Source: an uncultured Microcaldota archaeon (GTDB taxonomy: Archaea > Micrarchaeota > Micrarchaeia > Anstonellales > Anstonellaceae). Taken from it: a stretch of 6,314 bases of DNA. The notes under the pieces are model-generated. The model was not told where the DNA came from, did not search any database, and was given only the letters and a program-made list of their open reading frames with translations. The stretch covers positions 1 to 6,314 of the forward strand of contig CAIXYX010000043.1 in the NCBI GenBank assembly GCA_903923795.1, written 5' to 3'. The position numbers and the translations under genes are program-made. The stretch's first letter is position 1. Every line of letters begins with the position of its first letter. Below are positions 1-5,421 of the stretch, in pieces.

Positions 1-27
1 AGTTTGATTATCGGCAAGCTGGAGTGA
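1..27 (+). CDS. Possible 3' end of a convergent gene (partial)
   Basis: Read in frame 1 of the plus strand, the window opens with eight codons (SLIIGKLE) followed by TGA at 25-27. The T-rich stretch around 41-55 on the same strand could serve as its terminator. This would be a gene converging on ftsY and entering from the left. The fragment is far too short to assign a function, and a run of eight open codons can occur by chance. This is a guess based on the absence of any other explanation for bases 1-56. Confidence 0.2.
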   Translation, partial: SLIIGKLE

Positions 28-56
28 GTGGAAAAACCGCTTTTCAGCTTTCTTTG

Positions 57-62
57 AAAAAA
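57..62 (-). terminator. Oligo-T terminator candidate after ftsY
   Basis: On the minus strand a run of six T follows the ftsY TAA stop almost immediately. A second run of five T (plus positions 32-36) follows a small hairpin-like stretch with a GAAA loop. Archaeal RNA polymerase terminates at oligo-T tracts, often several in succession, so this is a reasonable end for the gene cluster. No strong hairpin precedes the first run. The call rests on position and composition only. Confidence 0.4.
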
Positions 63-63
63 T

Positions 64-1632
64 TTAGGTCAAAATCTGCTTCGCAACATTCGCCGCATCA
101 AAAGCAACAAGGTCTTCGTATTTCTGTCCAGTCCCCAAAAACAAGATAGGCACGCCCGTGGCATAAGTCAATGAAATGGCCGTGCCCCCTTTCGCGTCGC
201 AGTCCAATTTTGTCAGAATGGCGCCGTCAATTCCAATCGCATCATGAAATCCGCGTATCTGCTCCATCAACGCATGCCCGCCGATGCTCTCTCCAATGTA
301 AATCTTGAGGTCGGGTTTGACAACCCGATTTATCTTCTTCAATTCATCCAGCAAATTCGTGTTCGTGTCCTGCCGACCTGCGGAATCTATCAACACAACA
401 TCGATCTTGTGTGCTTGTGCATATCGAACAGCATCAAACGCAACCGATGCCGGGTCTGCGCCGTAATTCGATTTGACTACTGGCACCTTGAGCCGCAAAC
501 CATGCACTTCGGTCTGCTCAATTGCCGCGGCCCTGAATGTGTCTGATGCCGACAAAACAACCGTCATCCCATTCTCCATGAATTTGTGCGCAAGTTTCGC
601 CATGGTAGTCGTCTTGCCGGCCCCATTTGGCCCGACAAACAAAATCTTGGCCGGTTTGGCAAATGTTTTCACGCGCGAGAGGAATTCAAATGCAGTCGAC
701 GAAGTCATCACTTCTGTCAGCACATTCTGCATCTGTTTCTGCACCTGCGCCTGCACATCGCCTTTGGGCACCTTCATGCCAATGAGCCGCGTGCGAAGCC
801 TCTGCGTCACTTCGCTCGACACTTCCATGGCAACATCTGATTCAAGCAATGCCAATTCCAGCTCATCCAGCAAATCCCGCACGTCATTCTCCTCGACCGT
901 GACGCTTGGCGTGAAGAATCCCACAACCGATTTGCCAAGACCCATCTTCACCTTCATCTCGCGCTCGGCATCTGACATGCTTCTCTTCTCCAAGCGCGAG
1001 AGGTCGTCGTTGTCGAGAGATGAAGTGGCAGTGGTGCTGGTGGCTGGGGATGTGATGCCGGATGCGGTGCCAACCTGGGCGCCTGCCGCCGTGCCTGTTG
1101 AAATATGCGGAATTGTTTTCGGCGTTCCCGGCACCGGTTTTTCCATTTTCGGAGTTTCGACCGTTTTTGGTTTTTGGCTTTCAGCCGCCGGTTTGGGTGT
1201 TTGGATAACCTGCTCGGCAGGGGTTTCGGTTTTCTTGCCGAACGGCCACAGGGCGGACAAGACGCCTTTCTTTTCCACGAAGGTCGTCGCCTCGTCGGGT
1301 ATCTTCTCGAGCTCTATCGGCTTCTGCTCGAGGATTTTCCGCTCTTCCTCCAAATCGAGTTTTTCTTCAAAAGGTTTGGGCTTCACGTCCTCTGCCGGTT
1401 TCGGTCTCTCCTCAACCACGGCGGGTTTTGGTTTCTCAACTGCGGGTTCAGCGATTTTCTTTTTCTCAATGGCCGGTGCAGCACGTTCGGCCGGTTTTTC
1501 CTCTATTTTAGAAATAGGCAGTACTGGTTCCTTTTTCTCTTCAGCCGCTGCGCTGGGGGTCTCTTTGCTTTCTTCCCGTTTTATCAGTTTGTTGACAAAG
1601 CCGGAAAGCTTATCCTTGAGCAGGCCGAACAT
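64..1632 (-). CDS. ftsY: Signal recognition particle receptor FtsY, with long N-terminal A region
   Basis: FtsY is the SRP receptor GTPase. It docks SRP-ribosome-nascent chain complexes at the membrane and forms a paired GTPase with SRP54. With the ATG at 1632 it is 522 aa. The NG domain fills the C-terminal half: an N-domain helical bundle (about 210-325), P-loop GPNGAGKTTT at 334-343, DTFRAAA at 364-370, DSAGR at 416-420 and TKLD at 474-477. The N-terminus MFGLLKDKLSGFVNKL is an amphipathic, basic helix typical of FtsY membrane targeting. Residues about 20-205 are a K/E/P/A-rich low-complexity A region ending in a G/A/S/T-rich linker, longer than in many archaeal FtsY. An upstream ATG at 1668 would add 12 atypical residues. 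The 1632 ATG has GAGG seven nt upstream and the expected family N-terminus, so it is preferred. The gene overlaps the end of prefoldin alpha by 23 nt, which suggests coupled translation. Confidence 0.96.
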   Translation of the reverse strand: MFGLLKDKLSGFVNKLIKREESKETPSAAAEEKKEPVLPISKIEEKPAERAAPAIEKKKIAEPAVEKPKPAVVEERPKPAEDVKPKPFEEKLDLEEERKILEQKPIELEKIPDEATTFVEKKGVLSALWPFGKKTETPAEQVIQTPKPAAESQKPKTVETPKMEKPVPGTPKTIPHISTGTAAGAQVGTASGITSPATSTTATSSLDNDDLSRLEKRSMSDAEREMKVKMGLGKSVVGFFTPSVTVEENDVRDLLDELELALLESDVAMEVSSEVTQRLRTRLIGMKVPKGDVQAQVQKQMQNVLTEVMTSSTAFEFLSRVKTFAKPAKILFVGPNGAGKTTTMAKLAHKFMENGMTVVLSASDTFRAAAIEQTEVHGLRLKVPVVKSNYGADPASVAFDAVRYAQAHKIDVVLIDSAGRQDTNTNLLDELKKINRVVKPDLKIYIGESIGGHALMEQIRGFHDAIGIDGAILTKLDCDAKGGTAISLTYATGVPILFLGTGQKYEDLVAFDAANVAKQILT

Positions 1633-2050
1633 CTTCAATCCTCGCCGCCAGCACAGACGCTTTGGCATTGAGGTCCTGGAGCTGGGTGTTGATGGACGCC
1701 AGATTCTTCTGCGCGGAGTCGAACGCCTCGGTCACGGTCTTGTAGCGCTTGCGCAGCAAATCAGCAGCCTCGGGCGCTTTCTTGCCCACGATTATTCCCG
1801 AGCCGACCGAGATGAGCACAGAATCCACGTCCACGCTCTTGCATGTGATGTATGCGCCCGAGCCGATGGGGAGGAGCCCGACCTCTTTGGCCTTCGAGAG
1901 CTGGTCAAGAGTGTCGATGGTGGCCTGCAAATCATTTAGCGTGGTCTGCATGACATCTATCTGCTGCGTCAAACTTGTGCCCTGCCGCTGCAAAATCTGC
2001 GCCTGCATGGCCATGCGGTTGAGGTCTTTCTCGTCATCCTCTATGCTCAT
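1610..2050 (-). CDS. pfdA: Prefoldin alpha subunit
   Basis: This is the alpha subunit of the archaeal prefoldin (GimC) hexamer, an ATP-independent holdase that captures unfolded chains and passes them to the thermosome. At 146 aa it has the normal length. The architecture is visible: an N-terminal coiled-coil helix (about 5-55), a central beta-hairpin region (about 57-90, with LLPIGSGAYI and SVGSGIIVGK) and a C-terminal coiled coil (about 92-140). The start ATG overlaps the TGA of the LX gene as ATGA (2047-2050). A strong Shine-Dalgarno, GAGGAG, lies inside the LX coding sequence eight nt upstream. The 3' end overlaps the ftsY start. The order LX, prefoldin alpha, ftsY is a well-known archaeal arrangement. 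Residue 3 is encoded by AUA (2042-2044), relevant to the tRNA found in this window. Confidence 0.95.
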   Translation of the reverse strand: MSIEDDEKDLNRMAMQAQILQRQGTSLTQQIDVMQTTLNDLQATIDTLDQLSKAKEVGLLPIGSGAYITCKSVDVDSVLISVGSGIIVGKKAPEAADLLRKRYKTVTEAFDSAQKNLASINTQLQDLNAKASVLAARIEDVRPAQG

Positions 2051-2226
2051 GCGCTCATCTCCTCGATTTTCATGATTTTAATGAGTGTGCGCGGCAGGCG
2101 GTGGTCGGAGCCGATGGTCTGGTAGACCAGCTCTTTCGCCCTCGACTGCGAGGCTGCCGTCAATTCCTTGACAAATGTTTTTGGAACGCCCTTGATTTTC
2201 ATGGAACCGGATACAACGAACTTCAT
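2047..2226 (-). CDS. rplX: 50S ribosomal protein LX (L18Ae/L20e family)
   Basis: This is a short gene of 59 aa, found by translating the minus strand from the ATG at 2226 (MKFVVSGSMKIKG...). It is a component of the archaeal large ribosomal subunit. The MKFVVSGSMK start, the central ARELVYQTIGSDHRL-like segment (here RAKELVYQTIGSDHRL) and the closing TLIKIMKIEEM strand match the LX/L18Ae pattern. The length agrees with the short single-domain archaeal versions. A GGTGAT Shine-Dalgarno sits at 2230-2235. The stop TGA overlaps the prefoldin alpha start as ATGA. Position between aIF6 and prefoldin alpha is the standard one for this gene in archaea. Confidence 0.9.
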   Translation of the reverse strand: MKFVVSGSMKIKGVPKTFVKELTAASQSRAKELVYQTIGSDHRLPRTLIKIMKIEEMSA

Positions 2227-2250
2227 AACATCACCTTTTGCATGATTGTC

Positions 2251-2275
2251 TATAAACCTGACGAATTATTTTTCA
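2251..2275 (-). promoter_or_regulatory. Possible internal promoter upstream of LX-pfdA-ftsY
   Basis: The 70-nt gap between aIF6 and LX (2227-2296) is AT-rich. On the minus strand it holds TTTATA (plus 2251-2256) and an AAATAATT stretch (about 2266-2273). TTTATA lies so close to the ATG at 2226 that transcription from it would begin near the start codon and leave out the GGTGAT site. The more distant AT stretch would give a leader of about 18 nt that includes it. No T-run marks termination after aIF6, so read-through from upstream is equally possible. Confidence 0.22.
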
Positions 2276-2296
2276 TATCTTTTTTCATCATTGCAC

Positions 2297-2962
2297 TCAC
2301 ACAATATCCAATGCCTGCATTATCCTCGATTCCTCGAATCCCGAAGTGCTCTCCCCGATTATGGCTCCTTTCGAATTGGCCACAACTCCAAGGCCGACAA
2401 GCGCATTGCCGGTGTTCGTTGTGCCGTTCATGCCGTCGCATCTGAATAATTCCTTGAGCATCTCGGCCTCGACCGGTTCAATTCTGTTATGGGCAAGCCA
2501 GCCTTTGTTGCTGACGCACAGTGCGCTGCCTACTGTCAGATAGCCCGCCAGCGCAGAGGCGCGCACAGGCACACCCAGAGCTTTCTCCACCCATTTGCGC
2601 ATCTCGGGCGTGAATTCCGGATTCACCAATGCGCCGTGGTCATTGCACGCGATGTTATTTCCAATGGCGCAATAGCGCGAAGAGGGAAGGACATGCACCT
2701 TGATGCCCGCTTTCTCCAATTCGGCCTTCTCACGCGACATTAGAAACGGCGGGGCGATGAGGCCGTGCGAATTCATGGCGAAATACAGGCCGACATAGGG
2801 CGACGCATCTATCGAGGCGGACACGACCGGCGTGTCCATGGCATTCACGCCATTCACGAATTTGATGGGCGCGCCGTTGGGGATTATGAGATGGGTTTCG
2901 CTGGCCTTGGCGTACAAGCCCACATATGGATTGCCATCGAATTGCCCTCTCCAGACTCCCAA
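2297..2962 (-). CDS. eif6: Translation initiation factor aIF6
   Basis: aIF6 is the archaeal counterpart of eIF6, an anti-association factor that binds the 50S subunit and prevents premature joining of 30S. At 221 aa it has the usual length for the five-fold pseudosymmetric pentein fold. The repeats can be seen as recurring NPYVGLYA, SPYVGLYF, YCAIGNNIACNDHGALVNPEF, YLTVGSALCVSNKGWLAH and LVGLGVVANSKGAIIGE segments. The only in-frame start before the first repeat is TTG at 2962. It is supported by a GAGGGTG Shine-Dalgarno (plus 2970-2976) embedded in the L31e stop codon. An in-frame TGA at 2975-2977 rules out any start further upstream. The gap to L31e is 12 nt, so the two genes are surely cotranscribed. 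It sits in the conserved L39e-L31e-aIF6-LX order. Confidence 0.95.
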   Translation of the reverse strand: MGVWRGQFDGNPYVGLYAKASETHLIIPNGAPIKFVNGVNAMDTPVVSASIDASPYVGLYFAMNSHGLIAPPFLMSREKAELEKAGIKVHVLPSSRYCAIGNNIACNDHGALVNPEFTPEMRKWVEKALGVPVRASALAGYLTVGSALCVSNKGWLAHNRIEPVEAEMLKELFRCDGMNGTTNTGNALVGLGVVANSKGAIIGESTSGFEESRIMQALDIV

Positions 2963-2969
2963 ATCAAAA

Positions 2970-2976
2970 CACCCTC
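2970..2976 (-). promoter_or_regulatory. Shine-Dalgarno site fixing the TTG start of aIF6
   Basis: The minus strand reads GAGGGTG here, overlapping the L31e TGA stop (2975-2977). The TTG at 2962-2960 lies seven nt beyond the site. No ATG or GTG is available in this frame between the L31e stop and the first aIF6 repeat. The site therefore decides the unusual start codon. Confidence 0.65.
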
Positions 2977-3514
2977 AAATCTGCTTTCTACCCGTTGTCA
3001 TCCCAGGGCCTGTTTTCGGCATGGGCTTGACATCGCTCGCCTTGTTCACAGGCGAGGCAGGGGCGGGTTTGGCTGCTTCAGCCGGAGCTGACGAAGCCGA
3101 AGCGGTTGCAGCCGGCGTTGCGGGTTTGGCATCCTCCGCTTTCTTGGCCTCCGGCTTCTTTGTCTCGCCCTTCTTCTTGGCCTTCTCCTCTGCCGCCTTC
3201 TTCTTGGCGTCGAGGGCTTTCTTGTTGGCCTCCTCCTCGCCGATCAGCCATGCGGTGAGCTTCCCATCTTCCAAAACTCCGCGTATCTTCATCTTGCGTG
3301 GCGGTTTCTGCATGCCGTCGCGCCAAATCGCGTCGTTCACGCCCGCAGAGATGCGCACGGCCTTCTCGTCCACCTTGAAGTGGCGAGAGAGGAAAGCGCG
3401 CAGCATCTTGACAACGCGCATGGCGCGTTTTGTGCGGATGTAATCATACGCCTTGCCGAACGGCACGGTGTAGATTCGTTCGAGTCTTTTTGATACAACT
3501 TTTTCGTCTGCCAT
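2975..3514 (-). CDS. rpl31e: 50S ribosomal protein L31e with long C-terminal extension
   Basis: This is a large-subunit protein located near the polypeptide exit tunnel. The canonical domain occupies residues about 7-93 of 179: RIYTVPFGKAYDY, the helix RAMRVVKMLRAFLSRHF, RISAGVNDAIW and the closing strand RKMKIRGVLEDGKLTAWLIG. Archaeal L31e is usually about 80-100 aa. Here residues 94-179 form a tail rich in K, A, E and then P, A and S, with no recognisable fold and a final GMTTGRKQI. The ATG at 3514 has AGGAG eight nt upstream. A GTG at 3523 is also in frame but overlaps that site, so the ATG is preferred. The gene follows L39e after 5 nt, and its Shine-Dalgarno lies in the last codons of L39e. 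Family assignment is firm; the role of the tail is unknown. Confidence 0.94.
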   Translation of the reverse strand: MADEKVVSKRLERIYTVPFGKAYDYIRTKRAMRVVKMLRAFLSRHFKVDEKAVRISAGVNDAIWRDGMQKPPRKMKIRGVLEDGKLTAWLIGEEEANKKALDAKKKAAEEKAKKKGETKKPEAKKAEDAKPATPAATASASSAPAEAAKPAPASPVNKASDVKPMPKTGPGMTTGRKQI

Positions 3515-3519
3515 GTTTC

Positions 3520-3678
3520 TCACTCCTTGACCTGCAGCCGGCTGCGGCGCCAGTGCCTATTGCGCATGTTGAACTTGACCCGCCTATTCGTCTTGGCCAT
3601 GACAAAGACCGGAACTCTCCGGTTCGCCTTCATGGCCTTGGCCAGGCGGCCTTTCTTTTTCGGTGATTTTTTACCCAT
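3520..3678 (-). CDS. rpl39e: 50S ribosomal protein L39e
   Basis: This short gene encodes 52 aa from the ATG at 3678. L39e lines the wall of the ribosomal exit tunnel. The sequence is a clear match to the family: MGKKSPKKKGRLAKAMK, then NRRVPVFVMAKTNRRVKFN and the hallmark RHWRRSRLQVK end. The length is standard (about 50-52 aa). A GAGGTG Shine-Dalgarno lies six nt upstream (plus 3685-3690). The next gene, L31e, begins 5 nt after the stop. The L39e-L31e pair is one of the most conserved archaeal ribosomal gene pairs. Confidence 0.94.
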   Translation of the reverse strand: MGKKSPKKKGRLAKAMKANRRVPVFVMAKTNRRVKFNMRNRHWRRSRLQVKE

Positions 3679-3730
3679 GAGCTACACCTCTGTGAATATC
3701 ATTTTTGATTCCAATCTCATTTTATGTCTC

Positions 3731-3738
3731 AATATTTT
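3731..3738 (-). promoter_or_regulatory. Possible TATA element upstream of L39e-L31e-aIF6
   Basis: The 70-nt gap between the unrecognised 110-aa gene and L39e (3679-3748) is AT-rich and contains AAAATATT on the minus strand here. A start about 25 nt downstream would leave a leader of roughly 30 nt carrying the L39e Shine-Dalgarno. There is no clear BRE motif, so this is only a candidate. Confidence 0.25.
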
Positions 3739-3748
3739 CCGCCGATTT

Positions 3749-4081
3749 CTATCCTATGTAATTCTGCGCCGGCGGAGCGGCGGTCCGCTTCTGCCGGTCA
3801 TGCATGTCTCTATACGTCGTCCAAATCAATTCGCCCTTCTTGCCCTCGATGGTTTTCACAATCGTGTGGTTGGGCACGGGCGGGCGGTGCTCTGGCGCGG
3901 GGCGGTAGTCCACAAGGGCCACCATTCCGGGCTTGATGGATGCCGCGATTTTCGGCGCCACGAGGAGCGTGAGGATGTTGTCATCCCACATTCGGCAGAT
4001 GGCCTGCACGCTCGTGTCCGCCGAGCTGATGTCCTTGTCTGCCGGGCGCAGCACTTCGATGACTTTGCCTGGGTGGTACAT
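3749..4081 (-). CDS. Unrecognised small protein inside the ribosomal cluster
   Basis: I cannot name this 110-aa protein. It begins MYHPGKVIEVLRPAD, continues with DTSVQAICRMWDDNILTLLV (about 23-41) and IKPGMVALVDYR (49-60), and ends with a basic helix-like segment KKGELIWTTYRDMHDRQKR (81-99) and a proline-containing tail. Alternating hydrophobic strands with glycine turns and a GxxxLVDY-type strand suggest a small beta-barrel such as an OB or SH3-like fold, followed by a basic helix. This is inference from pattern only. No signal peptide, membrane segment or cysteine pair for metal is seen. Two starts are possible. The ATG at 4087 overlaps the PDCD5 stop as ATGA, but GGAGGG (plus 4088-4093) is directly against it. 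The ATG at 4081 lies six nt beyond that site and is preferred. Lying between PDCD5 and L39e, it probably acts in translation or RNA handling. Confidence 0.85.
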   Translation of the reverse strand: MYHPGKVIEVLRPADKDISSADTSVQAICRMWDDNILTLLVAPKIAASIKPGMVALVDYRPAPEHRPPVPNHTIVKTIEGKKGELIWTTYRDMHDRQKRTAAPPAQNYIG

Positions 4082-4083
4082 GT

Positions 4084-4500
4084 TCATCCCTCCATGCGGC
4101 TCGCGCCGCCCCTGATTCCCGACGAATCGGTGTCATTGTTCATCGCGCCGTCTTTCGCGCCGCTCTTGCGGTCGTCTCCGCCCTTTCGCATGACTGTTAT
4201 GGAGCCCTCTTTTCGCGCACCAGCCAATTTGGCCAAGACTGCGCGCAATTGCCCCTCGCTTAGGCGTGATTTGAGCTGCCCCGCCTGCTGCAGGTACGAA
4301 ATGGCCTGCACGGCTTTTGCGAACAATTCCGGCGACGACATTTTCACGAGCATGAGGCGCTCGTATGCTTTGGGCTCGAGTATTTGCCCGAGCGCGCTGC
4401 GCAACTGCTCTTCCTGCGCCACGCGGTTCTGCGCCTGCTGATATGTCTGCTCCATCTTCTTTCGGCGCAAAGCCTCCATATCCGCGTCATCGTCTGCCAT
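4084..4500 (-). CDS. PDCD5/TFAR19-family DNA-binding protein
   Basis: This 138-aa protein belongs to the PDCD5 family, small helical-bundle proteins annotated in archaea as DNA-binding proteins; their exact cellular role is not settled. Recognisable parts are the charged N-terminal helix with MEALRRKKMEQ (8-18), the core ILEPKAYERLMLVKMSSPELF (40-60), AGQLKSRLSEGQLRAVLAKL (73-92) and ITVMRK (101-106). Archaeal members are usually about 110-120 aa. The extra length here is a glycine/aspartate/serine-rich C-terminal tail (about 107-138). It follows S19e by 24 nt, the standard archaeal pairing. Its Shine-Dalgarno is weak (GTGAT, close to the ATG). Its TGA overlaps a possible ATG of the next gene. 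Confidence 0.92.
   Translation of the reverse strand: MADDDADMEALRRKKMEQTYQQAQNRVAQEEQLRSALGQILEPKAYERLMLVKMSSPELFAKAVQAISYLQQAGQLKSRLSEGQLRAVLAKLAGARKEGSITVMRKGGDDRKSGAKDGAMNNDTDSSGIRGGASRMEG
4088..4093 (-). promoter_or_regulatory. Shine-Dalgarno site deciding the start of the 110-aa gene
   Basis: The minus strand reads GGAGGG inside the last codons of the PDCD5 gene. Spacing is six nt to the ATG at 4081 and zero to the ATG at 4087. The downstream ATG therefore fits ribosome binding better, although the ATGA overlap at 4084-4087 looks attractive at first sight. Confidence 0.6.
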
Positions 4501-4524
4501 CGCAAATCACAATCAAACAAATAT

Positions 4525-4968
4525 CTACTGGCTCGGGGCGTCGGCTTTCTTTTTGGCGCCGCCAATCTCTTTGGCCACGCCGTCCATGAACGCCTGCCCT
4601 TTCGGCGAGATGTATCTGCCGACTTTCTTTTTCGTCAAAAGGCCTGCCTTTTCCAAGGCCTGCATGCCTTTTCGAATCATGTTGCCGCCAGAGCGGCGGA
4701 AATGCTCGCGGCCCACGCCGTTGTTCTGCCGTCCGCCGTAGTGAGTGCGCATGGAAGAGACGCCGATAGGCGAGCTGCCATATGCCTGATACAGGATAGA
4801 CGCGCAGCGCATGTACCAGAACTTCTCATCCTGGGGGATTCGCTCTGCGTGCGGCCCTGACTTCACGCTGCCGACCCAAGACGGAGCGGCAGGCAAGCCT
4901 GTGCTCTCGAGCTTGTTGGCGGCGGCGCGTATAAGCTGATGGGGGTTGACATCGAACGCGTTGACCAT
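4525..4968 (-). CDS. rps19e: 30S ribosomal protein S19e
   Basis: S19e is a small-subunit protein; in eukaryotes its homologue is needed for 40S maturation. At 147 aa it has normal family length. Diagnostic segments are the N-terminal FDVNPHQLIRAAANKL (5-20), FWYMRCASILYQAYGSSPIG (50-69), THYGGRQNNGV (75-85), HFRRSGGNMIRKGMQALEKAGLL (89-111) and VGRYISPKGQAFMD (116-129), forming the winged-helix core. A short lysine-rich tail follows. The ATG at 4968 has a close GAGGTGA Shine-Dalgarno (plus 4972-4978). The gene leads the S19e-PDCD5 pair, and its 93-nt upstream gap with a TATA-like box suggests that a transcription unit starts here. Confidence 0.96.
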   Translation of the reverse strand: MVNAFDVNPHQLIRAAANKLESTGLPAAPSWVGSVKSGPHAERIPQDEKFWYMRCASILYQAYGSSPIGVSSMRTHYGGRQNNGVGREHFRRSGGNMIRKGMQALEKAGLLTKKKVGRYISPKGQAFMDGVAKEIGGAKKKADAPSQ

Positions 4969-4987
4969 GGTTCACCTCTATAAACGG

Positions 4988-4999
4988 GCCCTTGCGGGC
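4988..4999 (-). other. Small GC hairpin with GNRA loop in the S19e leader
   Basis: On the minus strand the bases read GCCC-GCAA-GGGC, a 4-bp GC stem closed by a GCAA tetraloop. It lies about 20 nt upstream of the S19e ATG and just before the Shine-Dalgarno. If the TATA-like box at 5053-5058 is used, the hairpin lies in the mRNA leader. A stem this short can arise by chance. Confidence 0.25.
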
Positions 5000-5050
5000 G
5001 TCATGTCTAACCACTGATTATGGGAATAGACGTCAGTAATGGGATTTTAG

Positions 5051-5060
5051 GGTATAAAAG
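5051..5060 (-). promoter_or_regulatory. TATA-box candidate for the S19e operon
   Basis: The minus strand reads CTTTTATACC, with TTTATA at plus 5053-5058, immediately downstream of the Rpp21 stop codon. Transcription would begin near 5030 and give a leader of about 60 nt before S19e. The bases upstream (CCTATAGCC) are not a good purine-rich BRE, so strength is uncertain. It is the best promoter candidate for the main translation cluster. Confidence 0.45.
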
Positions 5061-5061
5061 G

Positions 5062-5421
5062 CTATAGGGTGGTTTGCGGGAAAATTCGGGGGAATCTTTT
5101 CGAATAAGGAAACCCTTTCTTTTTCCCGCATTTGCAGGTGTAAACCGCCCGCCGTGTTTTCGAGTCGAGCCTCACTTTCACATTATATCCGATTATCCAA
5201 GGTCTGTAGCAACTCTTGCAAAACAAGTGTTTCCTTTCGCGCTTCATCGGCATGCGGTGGCGCGCGGCCAAGACACAGGCAAGCTTTACGTATTTCTGCG
5301 CCAACTTCTCGTCGCCGCGCACCTCTTTCTTCGCCAAACTAAGCAGTGTATCCACTCGCCGCGCCACGATGACTGGCATCGGGTCGAGCCGGATTTTCTT
5401 CGAAGGTTTAGGCATGTTCAT
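5062..5421 (-). CDS. rnp4: Ribonuclease P protein component 4 (Rpp21/Rpr2 family)
   Basis: Rnp4 is a protein subunit of archaeal RNase P, the ribonucleoprotein that removes 5' leaders from pre-tRNAs; it works as a pair with Rpp29. The 119-aa protein has the family layout: a basic N-terminal helical part with ARRVDTLLSLAKKE (20-33) and LAQKYVKLACVLAARHRMPM (40-59), then a zinc ribbon. The ribbon ligands are C68 and C71 (FCKSC) and C96 and C98 (YTCKCG). The second pair is CxC rather than the usual CxxC. A basic, aromatic C-terminus follows (FPYSKRFPRIF). The ATG at 5421 overlaps the flavin-reductase stop as ATGA and has GGTGA six nt upstream. An alternative ATG at 5415 has poorer spacing. Proximity of rnp4 to S19e is a common archaeal arrangement. 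Confidence 0.92.
   Translation of the reverse strand: MNMPKPSKKIRLDPMPVIVARRVDTLLSLAKKEVRGDEKLAQKYVKLACVLAARHRMPMKRERKHLFCKSCYRPWIIGYNVKVRLDSKTRRAVYTCKCGKKKGFPYSKRFPRIFPQTTL

Noticed and set aside
473..1939. A 488-codon open frame on the plus strand opposite ftsY and prefoldin alpha
   Set aside because: It is antisense to two firmly identified genes, and its serine/phenylalanine-rich translation is what K/E/P-rich coding gives on the opposite strand.
3527..4441. A 304-codon plus-strand open frame spanning L39e, the 110-aa gene and PDCD5
   Set aside because: It is antisense to well-supported genes with good ribosome sites, and the translation has no recognisable domain.
4979..4984. TTTATA on the minus strand just upstream of S19e as its promoter
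   Set aside because: It lies only 11-16 nt from the ATG, so a transcript starting 25 nt downstream would begin inside the coding sequence.
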